Shown piece by piece: positions 35,046-46,300 of a stretch of 64,000 bases of DNA (position 1 is its first letter; each line of letters starts with the position of its first letter). The notes below the pieces were generated by a model that made no database searches, had not been told where the DNA came from, and saw only the letters and a program-made list of their open reading frames with translations. This DNA comes from Lumnitzera littorea (Eukaryota > Streptophyta > Magnoliopsida > Myrtales > Combretaceae): the NCBI GenBank assembly GCA_024138015.1, contig JAMXBB010000009.1, forward strand, positions 87,624,685 to 87,688,684, given 5' to 3'. Both the position numbers and the translations under genes were made by a program.

Positions 35046-36350
35046 TACACACACACACACATTCCATACATAGTCCAACAACACATGTGGATGTTTCAAA
35101 CTCCAAATTATATCAAACATGTAAAGATCATAATTTATTGATTATTTAGCCAATTGAGATCAAAAGACATTTAATGAAGTTTTGTCTTCATCAAAATCAT
35201 ATAACATTTATTCAACACAATTATGCTAAGTATATTTTTTTCAATCATAAATTATGCATTAAACAATGTGCATAATAGGTGAACTAATACTTTTTCAGTC
35301 ATAGAACATCACAATTAAAAAACAACAAACAATGCTTTAGTTTTGGAACTTCTAGGAGAATTTTTCCAATCATAAATGTATCCAACTAGATGTCCTTTAT
35401 TATACAAATAAGCAAAAACTAAAAAAAGAAAGCTTATTGAACTGATAAGTTCATGTATGATTTTGATAAGAACAAAGCTAAGTTAATTAAAGAAATTAGG
35501 TTAATTGTAAAATAAGCTTACCTTACAAAATCTTAAAATTACTATTGACTCATTATTAACTTGAAATCCTTGATCCTACGATTGGATTTTGCCTATTTAA
35601 GGTAAGCTAAGTGGAGATAAAGCATTCAAAGCAAGTCGGCCAACTAGTGTAGCTAAGCTAGTTAAGCCAGTACATTTAACTAAAGTTAGTGCAATTTGTT
35701 CATACCCATCGGCTTATCATTGTAAGGGTGCCATCCTCCTAGTTTAGAGCTTCAAATATAACCTTCTATTCTCAAAACTAAGTTGATTATTAGTCAAAAT
35801 GGTGCTAAAGCTGATGTTGAATTTTGCCTATTGTCTTTCTAATGTCATTGGAGCCATCCGTTGGTATAAGAAAAAAACCAGCTGTTAGAATATTTAATGC
35901 ACCCAAATGAAAAGAAATTTATGAGAGAGTATAAGTACCCTATCTAGTTGTTAAAGAGAAAAACAACTAACCCATTCACTTCACCGTTTAGAATAGACAT
36001 GTAATAGAATTCATATTCCTTAGGAATTGAATAAGGCCATAATGGCTGTTACAATGTTCACTTGGCCAAGAAACAATCAAAGACTAAAGCAATAATAAAA
36101 TTTAAAATTACCAATTTACCATTATCTTCTAGCAACTTAACAATCATAGCTCTACCTTTGCCCCAAACCCTAATAACCCTAATCAAATTGAGTCATCTAA
36201 GTATCTGAAATTTATCATAGGATGGAAAGGCTGTAGTTTTCGAGATGTATCAAGAAGAGAGTTGTAGGTGTCGAGATGTGTCAAGAAGAAAGCTGTGAGT
36301 GTGGGGTTGTGGGTGTCAAGTTGTATGTATTGAAGAAAGCTATTCATTGA
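35046..36350. other. Probable distal Copia LTR and unassigned sequence
   Basis: An AC repeat at about 35046-35061 opens the region. A minus-strand LTR start TGTTGAATAAATG would lie at 35217, which may be the outer end of the Copia LTR. From there to 36350 I see no gene, only AT-rich DNA with stops in all frames. Confidence 0.35.
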
Positions 36351-36359
36351 AGGAGATAG

Positions 36360-36660
36360 TGCAATTGTGTTGGTTGTAGTGAGTTTGCTAGATAAGAGAG
36401 TTAATTGTCGAGAGGAGAACTATTCATGCTGGTTGTTGTGGGTGCACCAAAGAAGAGAGTTATTTGTATTGGTTGTTATGGATTCCGTAAAGAATAGAGC
36501 TGTTCATATTAGTTGCTATGAATGTGTTGGAGAAGAGAGCTATTCCTATGGGTTACCATAGGTGCGCTAGGGAAGAGAGCTATTCGTGTTGGTTATTATT
36601 GGTATGTCGAAGCTATTCATGTTGGTTGTTGTAGGTTTGCTGTAGAAGAAAGTTCATTAA
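36360..36660 (+). repeat. Minisatellite of about 40-bp units
   Basis: Diverged units contain GAAGAGAGCTATTCGTGTTG, then GTTGTTATGGGTG. Successive AGAG-TATTC blocks lie near 36455, 36496, 36536 and 36577, about 41 bases apart. The frame open at 36367-36561 is a by-product of this repetition. Confidence 0.6.
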
Positions 36661-36877
36661 AGGAGAGAGTTGTTTGGTGTTAAAACAACGTAGAGAGAAG
36701 AAGAAGAGATTGGGTAAGGGATGTCTTTTGTCTTCATAATAGGGATTCATGAGTTAAGATATAGAATTAGGATTCACGATTTTTAAGAATGGAAATTCTT
36801 CATGAATTGTAATTACCTGAAGTAAATAATGTAATAGACTTGTTTTAAGGAATAAGGAGGAAATAGAATAACCATTC

Positions 36878-37826
36878 TAATAAGGATCAATGGCAGTAGA
36901 CAGTAATCCAGAATGGGTATTTGGGATTCAAAAATAGGTATGAAGATCAGGAAGGTTTTTTATGGTGAATGTGAATGGATATAACTCACTAGGACACAAA
37001 TACTATCAGGGGTTTGAGCTTGAAATAGGGTTCGATACAACTCACAAATACTAAATGTTGCTCGAGAATTCAAATAAGAATTAGATATGACTCACTAACT
37101 CACTCAAATGAAGACGTTCACCACAATATTGAGGACACGATTGATAAGAACACGGGAACGATTAAAGAGTTTGATCTACATTCAATAATCTGGCAATGCT
37201 AGCTCAAGAGTAGCCTTAGCTCAAAAAGGGAAAGATTCCAAAACGCAGGAATATACTTTTCCATTTATTTTCGTATATTGATGTCCTTTTGATGTTTACA
37301 GATGTTGTTATTTATAGTAAGTCCTAAACCTAGTGGTAAAACTGTAAATAATGTATAAGGCCTTAAACCCTAATGAATTGGGCTCATAAATAAAATAAAA
37401 GAAAACATATACAAGAGTACAAAACTATGTGTTTTATAAGGAAAGTCGGCATGCAATCACTCAGCATATCCTGGAAGGAGTAGTATCTAAACCGGATGGG
37501 GTTAGCAGTTGCATGTATAGGTTCAGGAAGGAGTCCTTGAAGCCTTACAGTATTTGGTTGAGACACCAGAAAGGTCAACTTATAATTGCCAAGCGCTAGA
37601 ATCTATCAGTACAAGTCTCTTGAGGCTGTACTAAGTGGTTCTTTGGTCTCAAGTACTCGACCTTGTAGTATCTCGACACCTCAGCTGATAACAAACTTGA
37701 TGCCGAGTGTTTATCTTCCTTCCTCTTGCCCTTCTGACTTCAACTCAACCTTAGCAAGCATTAATAGGCCTTGGGTTCGGATAAGTCTACCTCAGCTTGG
37801 ATATAGTCGAAGGCTGATTACCATCA
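36878..37826 (-). repeat. E5 3' LTR (949 bp)
   Basis: The left edge is TAATAAGGATCAATGGCAG and the right edge TTACCATCA. It aligns fully with 40001-40958. A minus-strand TATA-like motif (TATAAATA) lies near 37309-37316. Confidence 0.85.
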
Positions 37827-37869
37827 TTACCGCAGGTATAAAAGGAAGTCATCCTCGACATTAAGTATT

Positions 37870-38290
37870 GAGCACGAGCCGAGAGGCCAAATAAGCTCCT
37901 TCTCCCTTTTTGCTTTACCATAGGTATCGAGTTCTCTAGATTTCCTCAATGCTCATCGGGGTTAAGAGATAGCTCTTCCTATCCTTCCGAACAATGTAAG
38001 TGTTGAGGAATCTATCATGGATCACTTTCCGATCAAACTCCCATGGTTGACCAAGAAGTAGATTCGCAGCATTCATAGGCACTATGTTGAAGTCAATCTC
38101 ATCCTCATACTGCCCTGCCTTGAATACAATCCATGTTCTTTTATACACATGGACCATATCCTTGTCATTAAACCATTTCAATCCATAAGGTCAGGGGTGC
38201 AAGTAGGTTGGCAATTTCATCTTTTCTACTAACTCACAAAAATGATGTTGGCATAACTGCCTCCATCAACAACCAGGGAATAGGTCTTCC
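37870..38290 (-). pseudogene. pol: E5 protease remnant
   Basis: The active-site loop VVDGGSYANIIF lies near 38240-38275 with DGGS intact. The frame at 37936-38181 has VPMNAANLLLGQPWEFDRKV, typical of Gypsy retropepsin, then VRKDRKSYLLTPMS. The coding region ends at the LTR, and no RT follows. Confidence 0.82.
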
Positions 38291-38469
38291 CATTCACTAA
38301 GTACTGCATGTGAAATAAATTTTCCCTTTACTTAGGATCTGCCTTCAAGTCAGCTTGTGTGGTTGTAGTTAGGAGTTTATCTAGGTCCTCGGGATAAACA
38401 TCTTCTTCTATCAACTAGTCTTCTGAACTCCTGTCACTTTAACTTTCTACTTGGGCATTAGGTCCTTCG

Positions 38470-39650
38470 CCTTTCAAGACCATGACCCTCTTATTCGAAC
38501 ATTGAGAAGCAATGTATCCATAACTTAACCATTTGAAGCACTTCACTTCTTGGGCCTTGTTGTCTTTCTCGGTAATCTTTTTCTCGGCATGGACAAGTCA
38601 GCTAAGCTCTCCTTTCCCTATCTTCTTTTCTTACCTTCTCTCAACATTCCTCTCAAGCTCTAGGCTACCTTATTGAAGTCGGCTAGTCGACCTCTAATGC
38701 CTTCTTCTCCTCTGTCTCTCTACTCTTAATGCTAAATTAATTAGCTCATCCAGAGAGTTGAATGGTTATAATTCAACTATGTTGGCTATATCATCTTGGA
38801 GTCCGATCAAGAACTTAACAATGGTGCAATCCTGTGACTCGAAAATCTCACATCTCGTCATTAGGGTTTCGAACTCTTGCAAGTACTCCTCGATAATGCT
38901 TTGACCCTATCTAAGGTGCTAGAAAGCATAGAGCATCTCCTACTTAAAGTAAGTCGACATGAAACGCTAATTCATTAGACATTTCATAAGCCTCCAAGTT
39001 ATGATCAGCTTTTCTCTTTCAGCATCTCGTTTGGCAACAAACTTATCTTACCACAGGCTTGCATATTCAATAAGGGATAATGAAGCCAGCTTAACCTTTG
39101 TTCGTTCATCACACTCATAGCACTCGAACAACTTCTCGACTCAGGGAACCCGATCAAGTTAGTTACTTCCACTGAAGGTCGGCAGTTTCAGCTTGACATT
39201 GTCAAGTCCTTAGCCAAAGGCTCGGGGTTCATCCCTTACATTTTAAGTTAGTTGATTCACTTCAGTTCAGCTACTTCTGTTAAAGCTCTGCTCAGCCACA
39301 TCTCTTCTAGACTTCAACTCTCTTCTTCAGGATCCTTTGTTTACCTTGAAGTCAACACTCTTGTCATTACCTCTTCTCGGCATTGGTTGGTGTTCTCTTC
39401 TCCTTAACTTGGTAACTCTTCTCAACTGTCGCTCATCGTTGTCAAGTTTATTGGAACCGCTTCTACCGGTAGGTGTTCGCTCCCTTCTTTCTTCTCGGCC
39501 ATCACGTTTGTAATCTCTGACTAATTTAGTGAGTTCTTAGATAGAGTCAGTGAGATTCTAAATCTAATATTCCAAGTTATCAATACGTCTCCACAAGCTT
39601 CTACAAGGACTATTATCGATGTTGTTGACACTATCCTCCAACCTTCTTGT
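38470..39650 (-). pseudogene. gag: E5 gag remnant
   Basis: The zinc knuckle near 38490-38545 reads KCFKWLSYGYIASQC, with one Cys and the His replaced. The Gag core lies upstream across multiple stops (about 38700-39250). The N-terminal side contains Arg-rich and Ser-rich stretches near 39280-39500. It is not functional. Confidence 0.7.
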
Positions 39651-39858
39651 CCGTATAGTAATTTCCTAGAAAAATCGAACAAACAACAAAACACAGTTAC
39701 AATAACCTAGAAACAACCACTACTCAGCTTCCGTAGCTACTTACTTCTAACAAACATGACTACTACGAACAACACGTTACAATACAGAATAATGATTAAC
39801 AAAGATGTACAAACCACGAATCAAACTTTGAAGAACACTAACACACGTGTCTTCCTAA

Positions 39859-39870
39859 AGCTCTAATACT
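39859..39870 (-). promoter_or_regulatory. E5 primer-binding site
   Basis: The minus strand reads TAGTATTAGAGC, two mismatches from the initiator-Met PBS. It sits next to the extra LTR copy that starts at 39875, not next to the full LTR at 40001. Confidence 0.75.
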
Positions 39871-39874
39871 AAGA

Positions 39875-40000
39875 TGTTAAGGATCAACGGCAGTGGACAA
39901 TAATTCAAAATGGGTATTCGGGATTCAAAAACGACTACGAATAACAAGAAGGTTTTTTATGGTGAATATGAATGGATATAACTCACTAGAACATAAACAA
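39875..40000 (-). repeat. 126-bp partial duplication of the E5 LTR end
   Basis: The segment begins TGTTAAGGATCAACGGCAG and repeats the first 126 bp of the adjacent LTR (40001 onward, TGGTAAGGATCAACAGCAG) with scattered differences. It lies head to tail with the LTR and adjoins the PBS. Confidence 0.85.
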
Positions 40001-40958
40001 TGGTAAGGATCAACAGCAGTAGACGGTAATCTAGAATGGGTATTCGGGATTCAAAAATGGGTATGAAGAATAGGAAGGTTTTTTTATAGTGAATATGAAT
40101 AGATATAACTCACCAGGACACAAACATTATCGGAGGTTTGAGCTTGAAATAAGGTTCGATACAACTCACCAACATTGAATGTTGTTCGGGAATTCAAATA
40201 AGAGTTAGATGTGACTCACTAACTCACTCAAATGAAAACGTTCGCCACAATCTTGAGGACAAGATTGATAAGAACATGGGAACGATTAAAGAGTTTGATT
40301 TACATTCAATAATCCGACAATGCTAGCTCAAGAGTAACCTTAGCTCAAAAAGGGAAAAATTTCAAAACGCAGGAATATACTTTTCTATTTATTTTCGTAT
40401 ATTGACATCCTTTTGATTTTTACAAATGTTGCTATTTATCGCAAGTCCTAAACCTTAGTGGCAAAATTGTAAATAATGTATAAGGCCTTAAACCCTAAAG
40501 AATTGGTCCCATAAATAAAATAAAGGAAAACATGTACAAAAGTACAAAACTGTGCGTTTTATAAGGAAAGTCAGTATGAAGTCACTCGGTATGTTCTGGA
40601 AGGAATAGTATCCGAACCAAATGGGGTCAATAGTTGGATGTATGGGTACGGGAAGGACTCCCCTAAGTCTTGCAATGTTTGATTGAGACACCAGCAAGGT
40701 CGACCCATAATTGCTGAGTGTTAGAATCAATCAGCATAAGTCTCTTGGGGCTGTACCAAGTGGTTTTTTGGTCTTGAGTACTCGACCTTATGGTATTTCA
40801 GCACCTCAGCTGACGACAGACTTGATGCCGAGTGTTTATCTTCTTTCCTCTCTCCCTTCTAGCTTCAACTCGACCTCGACAAGTTCTCGACTTGGATAGG
40901 CCTCGGTTTTGGATAGGTCTGCCTTGACATAGATATAATCAGAGGCTGATTCCCATCA
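40001..40958 (-). repeat. E5 5' LTR (958 bp)
   Basis: It aligns with 36878-37826, ends GATTCCCATCA and is followed by the CATTC target copy. Confidence 0.85.
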
Positions 40959-40963
40959 CATTC

Positions 40964-41445
40964 CCTCTAAGTAAACATATCTTACTAATTCAAAGCTGCA
41001 ACATTCTTCTTATTCTCTTACAAAACACTCTCTTTGTGCTTTATAATTCCATTTGTTAATTATTTTGAGAAAGTTATAATACAATGTATGTAAGCTTTTA
41101 TTGACAAATCATAAGAGAGTGAATATTATACTTGTTACTCAAAAAGTACGAAAAACTTGTGAAACTCTCTCAGCATTTGTGATTGAGATTAATAGAAGTG
41201 GTGTAAAGTCATCTATTATAGGCATGTTGTATATCTGTAAAGAATAGGGAGCAGTTCAAACTTTAGTTAAATTCGAACTTTATCTTCTCTATCCTATTTC
41301 TTTATTTTTTTTTTTTTTTTTTTTGCATTCATTATCATTGTTCGGTGATCTTGTTTATCTATTTGATTGCTAATATTTACTAAAATAAAATAAATAAATT
41401 ATTAAAGATTGTCAAAAGCTTAATTCACCCCCTTAAGTTTTAGCA
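40964..41445 (+). repeat. Copia-type LTR 3' fragment (plus strand)
   Basis: The text includes blocks typical of plant Copia LTRs: AATAGAAGTGGTGTAAAGTC (about 41188), TTGTATATCTGTAAAGAATA (about 41226) and, at the end, AAGCTTAATTCACCCCC (about 41416). No PBS follows, so it is a solo or truncated LTR. The E5 target site lies at its left side, so part of it may continue left of 36873. Confidence 0.5.
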
Positions 41446-42755
41446 TAACATTTTAATAAGCTATCATAAGGAAATTATTAAAGTGAAAATAATCAATAAT
41501 GTTCAATAAAAAAAATAAAACCTTTTACTTTCTTCCCAATAAACTAAACACCGAAAAGTTTTTACTTTGTCATCATGAAAGTATACAAATACTATTGAGA
41601 ATGAAAACCAATTAGCAATTACAATAATATTAAGAATTAACTTGTTAGAGGAAAAACTAAAAAGCCAAATAATGTTTTGATTACGATATATATATATATA
41701 TATATATTTACGTATAGTTAATGGGAATATTTGAGATAAAGAGTGGCAAAGTTATCTAACTCACAAATCTACTAAAAAAACATCATCTTACATTTTTTGT
41801 TTATTTACTTTTTCATTATTATCAATATTATTAAAGCGAAAGTTTTTTTTTAATTGTCATTAACTGATTATTTAATGTTTTTAGTGTTTAAACTTATCGA
41901 ATCATCTTCATATCTTACCTATCAAGTGCAAAGTAACTGTATGCACCCATTCGATTGCACATTATCGTTTGGTAGTTTATATATATTCTTTCTTTTTATG
42001 TGTACATTTTGTTATAGCATATTCACTATTACATTACACGTTTACTATAGTGGAAGTTATTGCTTTATTGTATCCAATCTACATTAATATTTTTATAAAA
42101 TTCTCTTTAGGTATAGTAGAAAATATCTATCATATTAAAGAAAAAATCCTTTTTTAATTACCTATAACTAATTATTTCATATTTTATAGTTTTAATCATT
42201 AAATATATTTATATAGTAATTATCAAATAAATTCAAATCCATCTCACAAATTTTTTAATTACTATCTATTACTTATAAATCTTTCTAACTATATATAATT
42301 ATAATTTTCTCTCATGCTTACTTCTATAGTATTTATTGTTTTATTTATCTATTATTCTAATTGTCCAATATTACTATTATTTAAAAAATTTGTTATACTT
42401 TTTATTTTACCTATTATAGTAAAGATTTTTTTAAAAAAAGATCTATTACAATTTTAATTTTACTAACCAAAATTATTCATCTTCATATTTTTATTTTATA
42501 ATTTTTGTATAAGCAATGGCAGTACATAATAGCGAAAATAGCGAGCCTTCGGATTGACAAAAAGGTCATTTCAAATCTCCCAAAGGCTGCCTACTCTACT
42601 AGACTTTTCACCTTTCTACTTGTTGACTACCTGCCAATCTTTATCATCTTCCGCCTCTTTCCCTTACATACCCAGAAGATCACGAATCTCCCTCTCCGAC
42701 TTGCTTTCTTCTGCAGATCTTTCGTATGGATATGAAAAGGAGCGTGCTATCTTCA
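41446..42755. other. AT-rich region upstream of the Smr gene
   Basis: There is a (TA)n tract at about 41686-41708 and many A/T runs. No gene is seen. The ORFs starting at 42505 and 42554 begin upstream of the predicted TATA box and overlap the promoter and 5' UTR, so they are not called. Confidence 0.5.
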
Positions 42756-42758
42756 TGC

Positions 42759-42768
42759 TTATATATAT
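42759..42768 (+). promoter_or_regulatory. TATA box of the Smr-domain gene
   Basis: TTATATATAT lies about 30 bases upstream of a pyrimidine-rich CTCAATCTCAATCTC region (about 42782-42803), a typical plant start context. The first leader exon would end at 42906 (TTCAG|GTAACT) and the second begin at 43269 after TTCCAG. Confidence 0.55.
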
Positions 42769-43283
42769 CGAAATCATCTCAAGCTCAATCTCAATCTCAA
42801 TCTCTTTCATCAATTTTCCTCAGCAATCTCTGGCCTTTTCGACTCGCTCCGACTCTGCTCTACCTCTGCTTCAAAATTCTTCCCATATAGCGCCTCCCCA
42901 GTTCAGGTAACTCCTTTTTCCTTTACAATTTGCCTATTTCCTTTCAATTTTATCTACTCGCCGCTTTACCTAATATGCAATTAAACCCTAACCTCAAACT
43001 TGGGTTGTATGCAATCAAACCTGTGTATTTTCAAATTTTAACAAATTGATAAATTTTACGCCCCTAATGAAGATTTTCAATTTATTACAATCGAAAAGTT
43101 TAGAGATCAAAGTACAAGAATTGCAAGTTTAGGGACTTAATAGTAAAGGTAAGCCAACTTAATTGCAAAGTTCCAACTCTCAAGGTCTTGTTTGTGTATT
43201 TTGCCTTGAATTTTCATAGCTTGAATTCATAATTTTAATTTTATTTATTTATTTTTTATTACTTCCAGCTGCTTGTGATATTT

Positions 43284-43355
43284 ATGTATACACCTGGGAA
43301 ATTGCCTTGCACCATAAGAACTGGTTTACTGAATAAGTATGAAGTAATACGATGA
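43284..43355 (+). CDS. Upstream ORF in the Smr gene leader (23 codons)
   Basis: With the predicted leader intron (42907-43268) removed, the ATG at 43284 is the first in the mRNA. The frame starts MYTPGK and ends in TGA at 43353-43355, overlapping the main start codon as ATGA. A second, two-codon upstream ORF (ATG AAG TAA) lies at 43339-43347. Whether the peptide is made is unknown; the position suggests translational control. Confidence 0.45.
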   Translation: MYTPGKLPCTIRTGLLNKYEVIR

Positions 43356-46300
43356 GCATGCTGCCAAAAAAGCCTAAAACCCCTGGTTGGGCTGCCTTTG
43401 ATCTCAAGCAGCGACAAGGACACCACCCTTTACCAAAAAACCAGCACGATCCTTATCCTACAATTGAAACTGGCCTTGGCTATTCTCACCATCGTGTAGA
43501 CCTTGCAAGGAATAATAATAGCAATAACAATAACAACACTAGCTTGGGGTTGACTTCCTCAACGGTATTGCAACAATATGACCAACGTGAACAGACCTCC
43601 AAGAAGCTCAGGCACCTTCATCCTTGGGTTGATGATGGCTTAGTCGAAGGTATACTTAATGCTGTAAATAATGATTACGTGCAAGCATCAAGTCTGTTGA
43701 GTGCAATGGCTTCCAATAATAGCAAGGAAGAGGATAAGGATAGAATAGAAACTGGTTTAGATGTTGCAATTAACAAGTTTTCGGTCAAGGAAGCAAGTAG
43801 TGCAGACGAATGTGTTTCTTTAGGAAATAGTCTAGACATTGGAAAATTTAGCTCTAGTGTTGATAAGGGGGCGACTAGATTTGACAAAGAGTTTGGAGAA
43901 AAACTCACTGCACTTGACAATAGTATTAGTGATAATACTGCAAAGATGGAGCATCTCTTGGAGAGATTGAAGAATATTCCTATTGAACCTGAGTGGGAGG
44001 AGGAGGAGGATCTCTACTTAATTTGCAGGGGAGATGCCATAAGAAAGATGAGGTATTTCATTTAATTGCTTTATCTGTTTTTTGCTTTTGTATCCACATA
44101 CCTAAACAGATTGGTTATTTTTTCTTTAGCAAGGTTTTTGTCCCCTCTCGCCAATAAACTTTTTAGAATTATATCCATTTTACAAAGCAGATAAGGTGAA
44201 AAAGGTCAATGTTGATGAGAAGGACAATTTTCTCAATTGGTGTATTTTTCTTATGTTAAATCTCTATGCTTCAGCAGTGGTTTGAATTACCACTTGTAAA
44301 TTCCAATTTCCAAACATAGAGTAGTTTTACTTGGTTTGGGAGGAGCAATTTTGGGAGCATCCAATTATTCATATCAAAATTCAAGTTTCTATCAAAATAA
44401 ACTAACGTAGGAAGGGCTTTATTGATAGAATTCTTTATCCTTGTTCTACGGTTATAAATTATTGTATCGTAATAGATCATCAATCATTATAAATAAAAAT
44501 TATTTAGTTGAAATAATAATTAACTTTTTTTTTCCTATTTTCATAAAATAAAAATGTTAGTTAATGTAATATTAAATTACAAAAAATAAAAAATAAAAAA
44601 GAGAAAGATCGATTTATTGACAAAAATAGAACTTATTCAATGAATTTATCAATTTCAATTTTGATGAGATGCTAAATAGATAGGACAAGTGTCTATTAGA
44701 AAGAATTTGTATAATATTGGACTGACAGCAGTATATAAACAGCAAACATGCAGCAAGCATACTCTTACAAAGGAAGGATGAATCAGAACTAAAAACTAAA
44801 ACATCAATAACACTTATAAGAAGACTTAATTTCCTTTTTACTATTCTCATTTCTTTTCCTCGTAACTCTTAAAGGAGAGATTATGTAAAGAAGTTTTCTT
44901 TGAGAGAGCTGAAAAGGGGTTTTTTGAGGATTGTGTTGTGTCCTGTCTCCTGAGAGTGTGTCCTCAATTCCTGCAGAGATCAATGGAACATTCTGTTATG
45001 ATTTACCTGAAAAAAGAGTAAAGTACTTGAAGCTTATATTGTAGTAGCAAATATGTGTCTTCAAAGTTTGATTCTAGTAACTCTACATGATCTAATTCGA
45101 ATTTTTGAAGAGATACAATTTAGAGAGAGTTCTTGTGCTGAAACCAAGCTGGTTTTGAGCATGATCTCTATGCAATGTTGATGATAAAACTAAGTTGTAC
45201 TTACATGGCATACCACTTGTGGACATTGACAAGTTTCAAATTGTTTTGCTTGGTCAATCAGGTTAGCTTCTCAACATTCAAAAGCAGCAACTGATGCCTT
45301 TTTAAGAGGTGATCATCTTTCTGCCCGCAAGCATTCACTGAGAGCTCGTGAGGAGCGGTCAGCTGCTGAAAAACTTAATAATAAGGCAGCCAGAGAAATT
45401 TTACATATCAGAAATAGCAACAATGATCTGTGGAAACTGGATTTGCATGGGCTTCATGCTACAGAAGCAATTACAGTGTTGAGACATCGCTTACAAGCAA
45501 TTGAATCTCTGGAAACTATTAGCCATTTAGAGTCAGCAAATAAAGCTGATATGCTTGTTCTTAAAAATGGAGTTGCATATTCATCATCTCAAATGTCTTT
45601 GACTACTGGGATGGAAAACTTAGATAAGCCACAAGCATCTAGGCAAAAATCATCATCATTGCAAGTTATAACAGGTACTTACATCAATCATGCCGTTTTT
45701 TGTTGGACATATATGATAACACATCTTGTATGTGCTTGATAAGTGTGTTTTGTCTCTCTTATTGTATAAACTCCTGTGATGCTCATTAGTCATTAAAAAT
45801 ATCTTTTTGCAATTGTAAGATGTACCTGTCCTCTATGTACTGGAGACTTATTTTTGCAGTTGAAGGCTCTTGAAAAATTCACAGATAGGATATATATACT
45901 ATCAGCTTGTACCTTCATAGTTTCAGAAGTTCATGGCATATGCTTTTGACATGATAGGGGATTGTTGAAATTTTTACTTCCAGTACATTTCTTAATCCTG
46001 TAGTTGACTAAAAGGAAGAACTGCAAGCAGAGACTTTTATAGAGGAAAGTTATGCTGATGGGGCCCATCATTCATTTTGTAGTGCTTCTGTTTTTAGTGT
46101 AAAAAGAAATGTGCTTGAATTCATTTTGAACTTGTGAAAGAATCATTATTTAGCCAATATGAAATTTCTGGTCCTGTAGATATATAATACCTGGCCTGTA
46201 GTGTATAATGTTTGCTAAACGAATGCCAATCATCACTGAGCATTTTTCCTAAATATCAAGTAGGTAGGTTTGCCTTCAAGAAAAAAATGTGAATCATTGA

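Larger units (their letters stand above)
36878..40958 (-). mobile_element. E5: pol-deleted Ty3/Gypsy derivative
   Basis: LTRs at 36878-37826 (949 bp) and 40001-40958 (958 bp) flank a body of about 2.1 kb holding only gag and protease. A perfect 5-bp duplication CATTC occurs at 36873-36877 and 40959-40963. A PBS lies at 39859-39870. RT, RNase H and integrase are absent, because the protease remnant abuts the 3' LTR within about 110 bp. An extra 126-bp copy of the LTR end (39875-40000) precedes the right LTR. Confidence 0.87.

Noticed and set aside
42505..42910. Two overlapping plus-strand ORFs before the Smr gene
   Set aside because: They start upstream of the likely TATA box, overlap the predicted leader exon and donor site, and show no domain.
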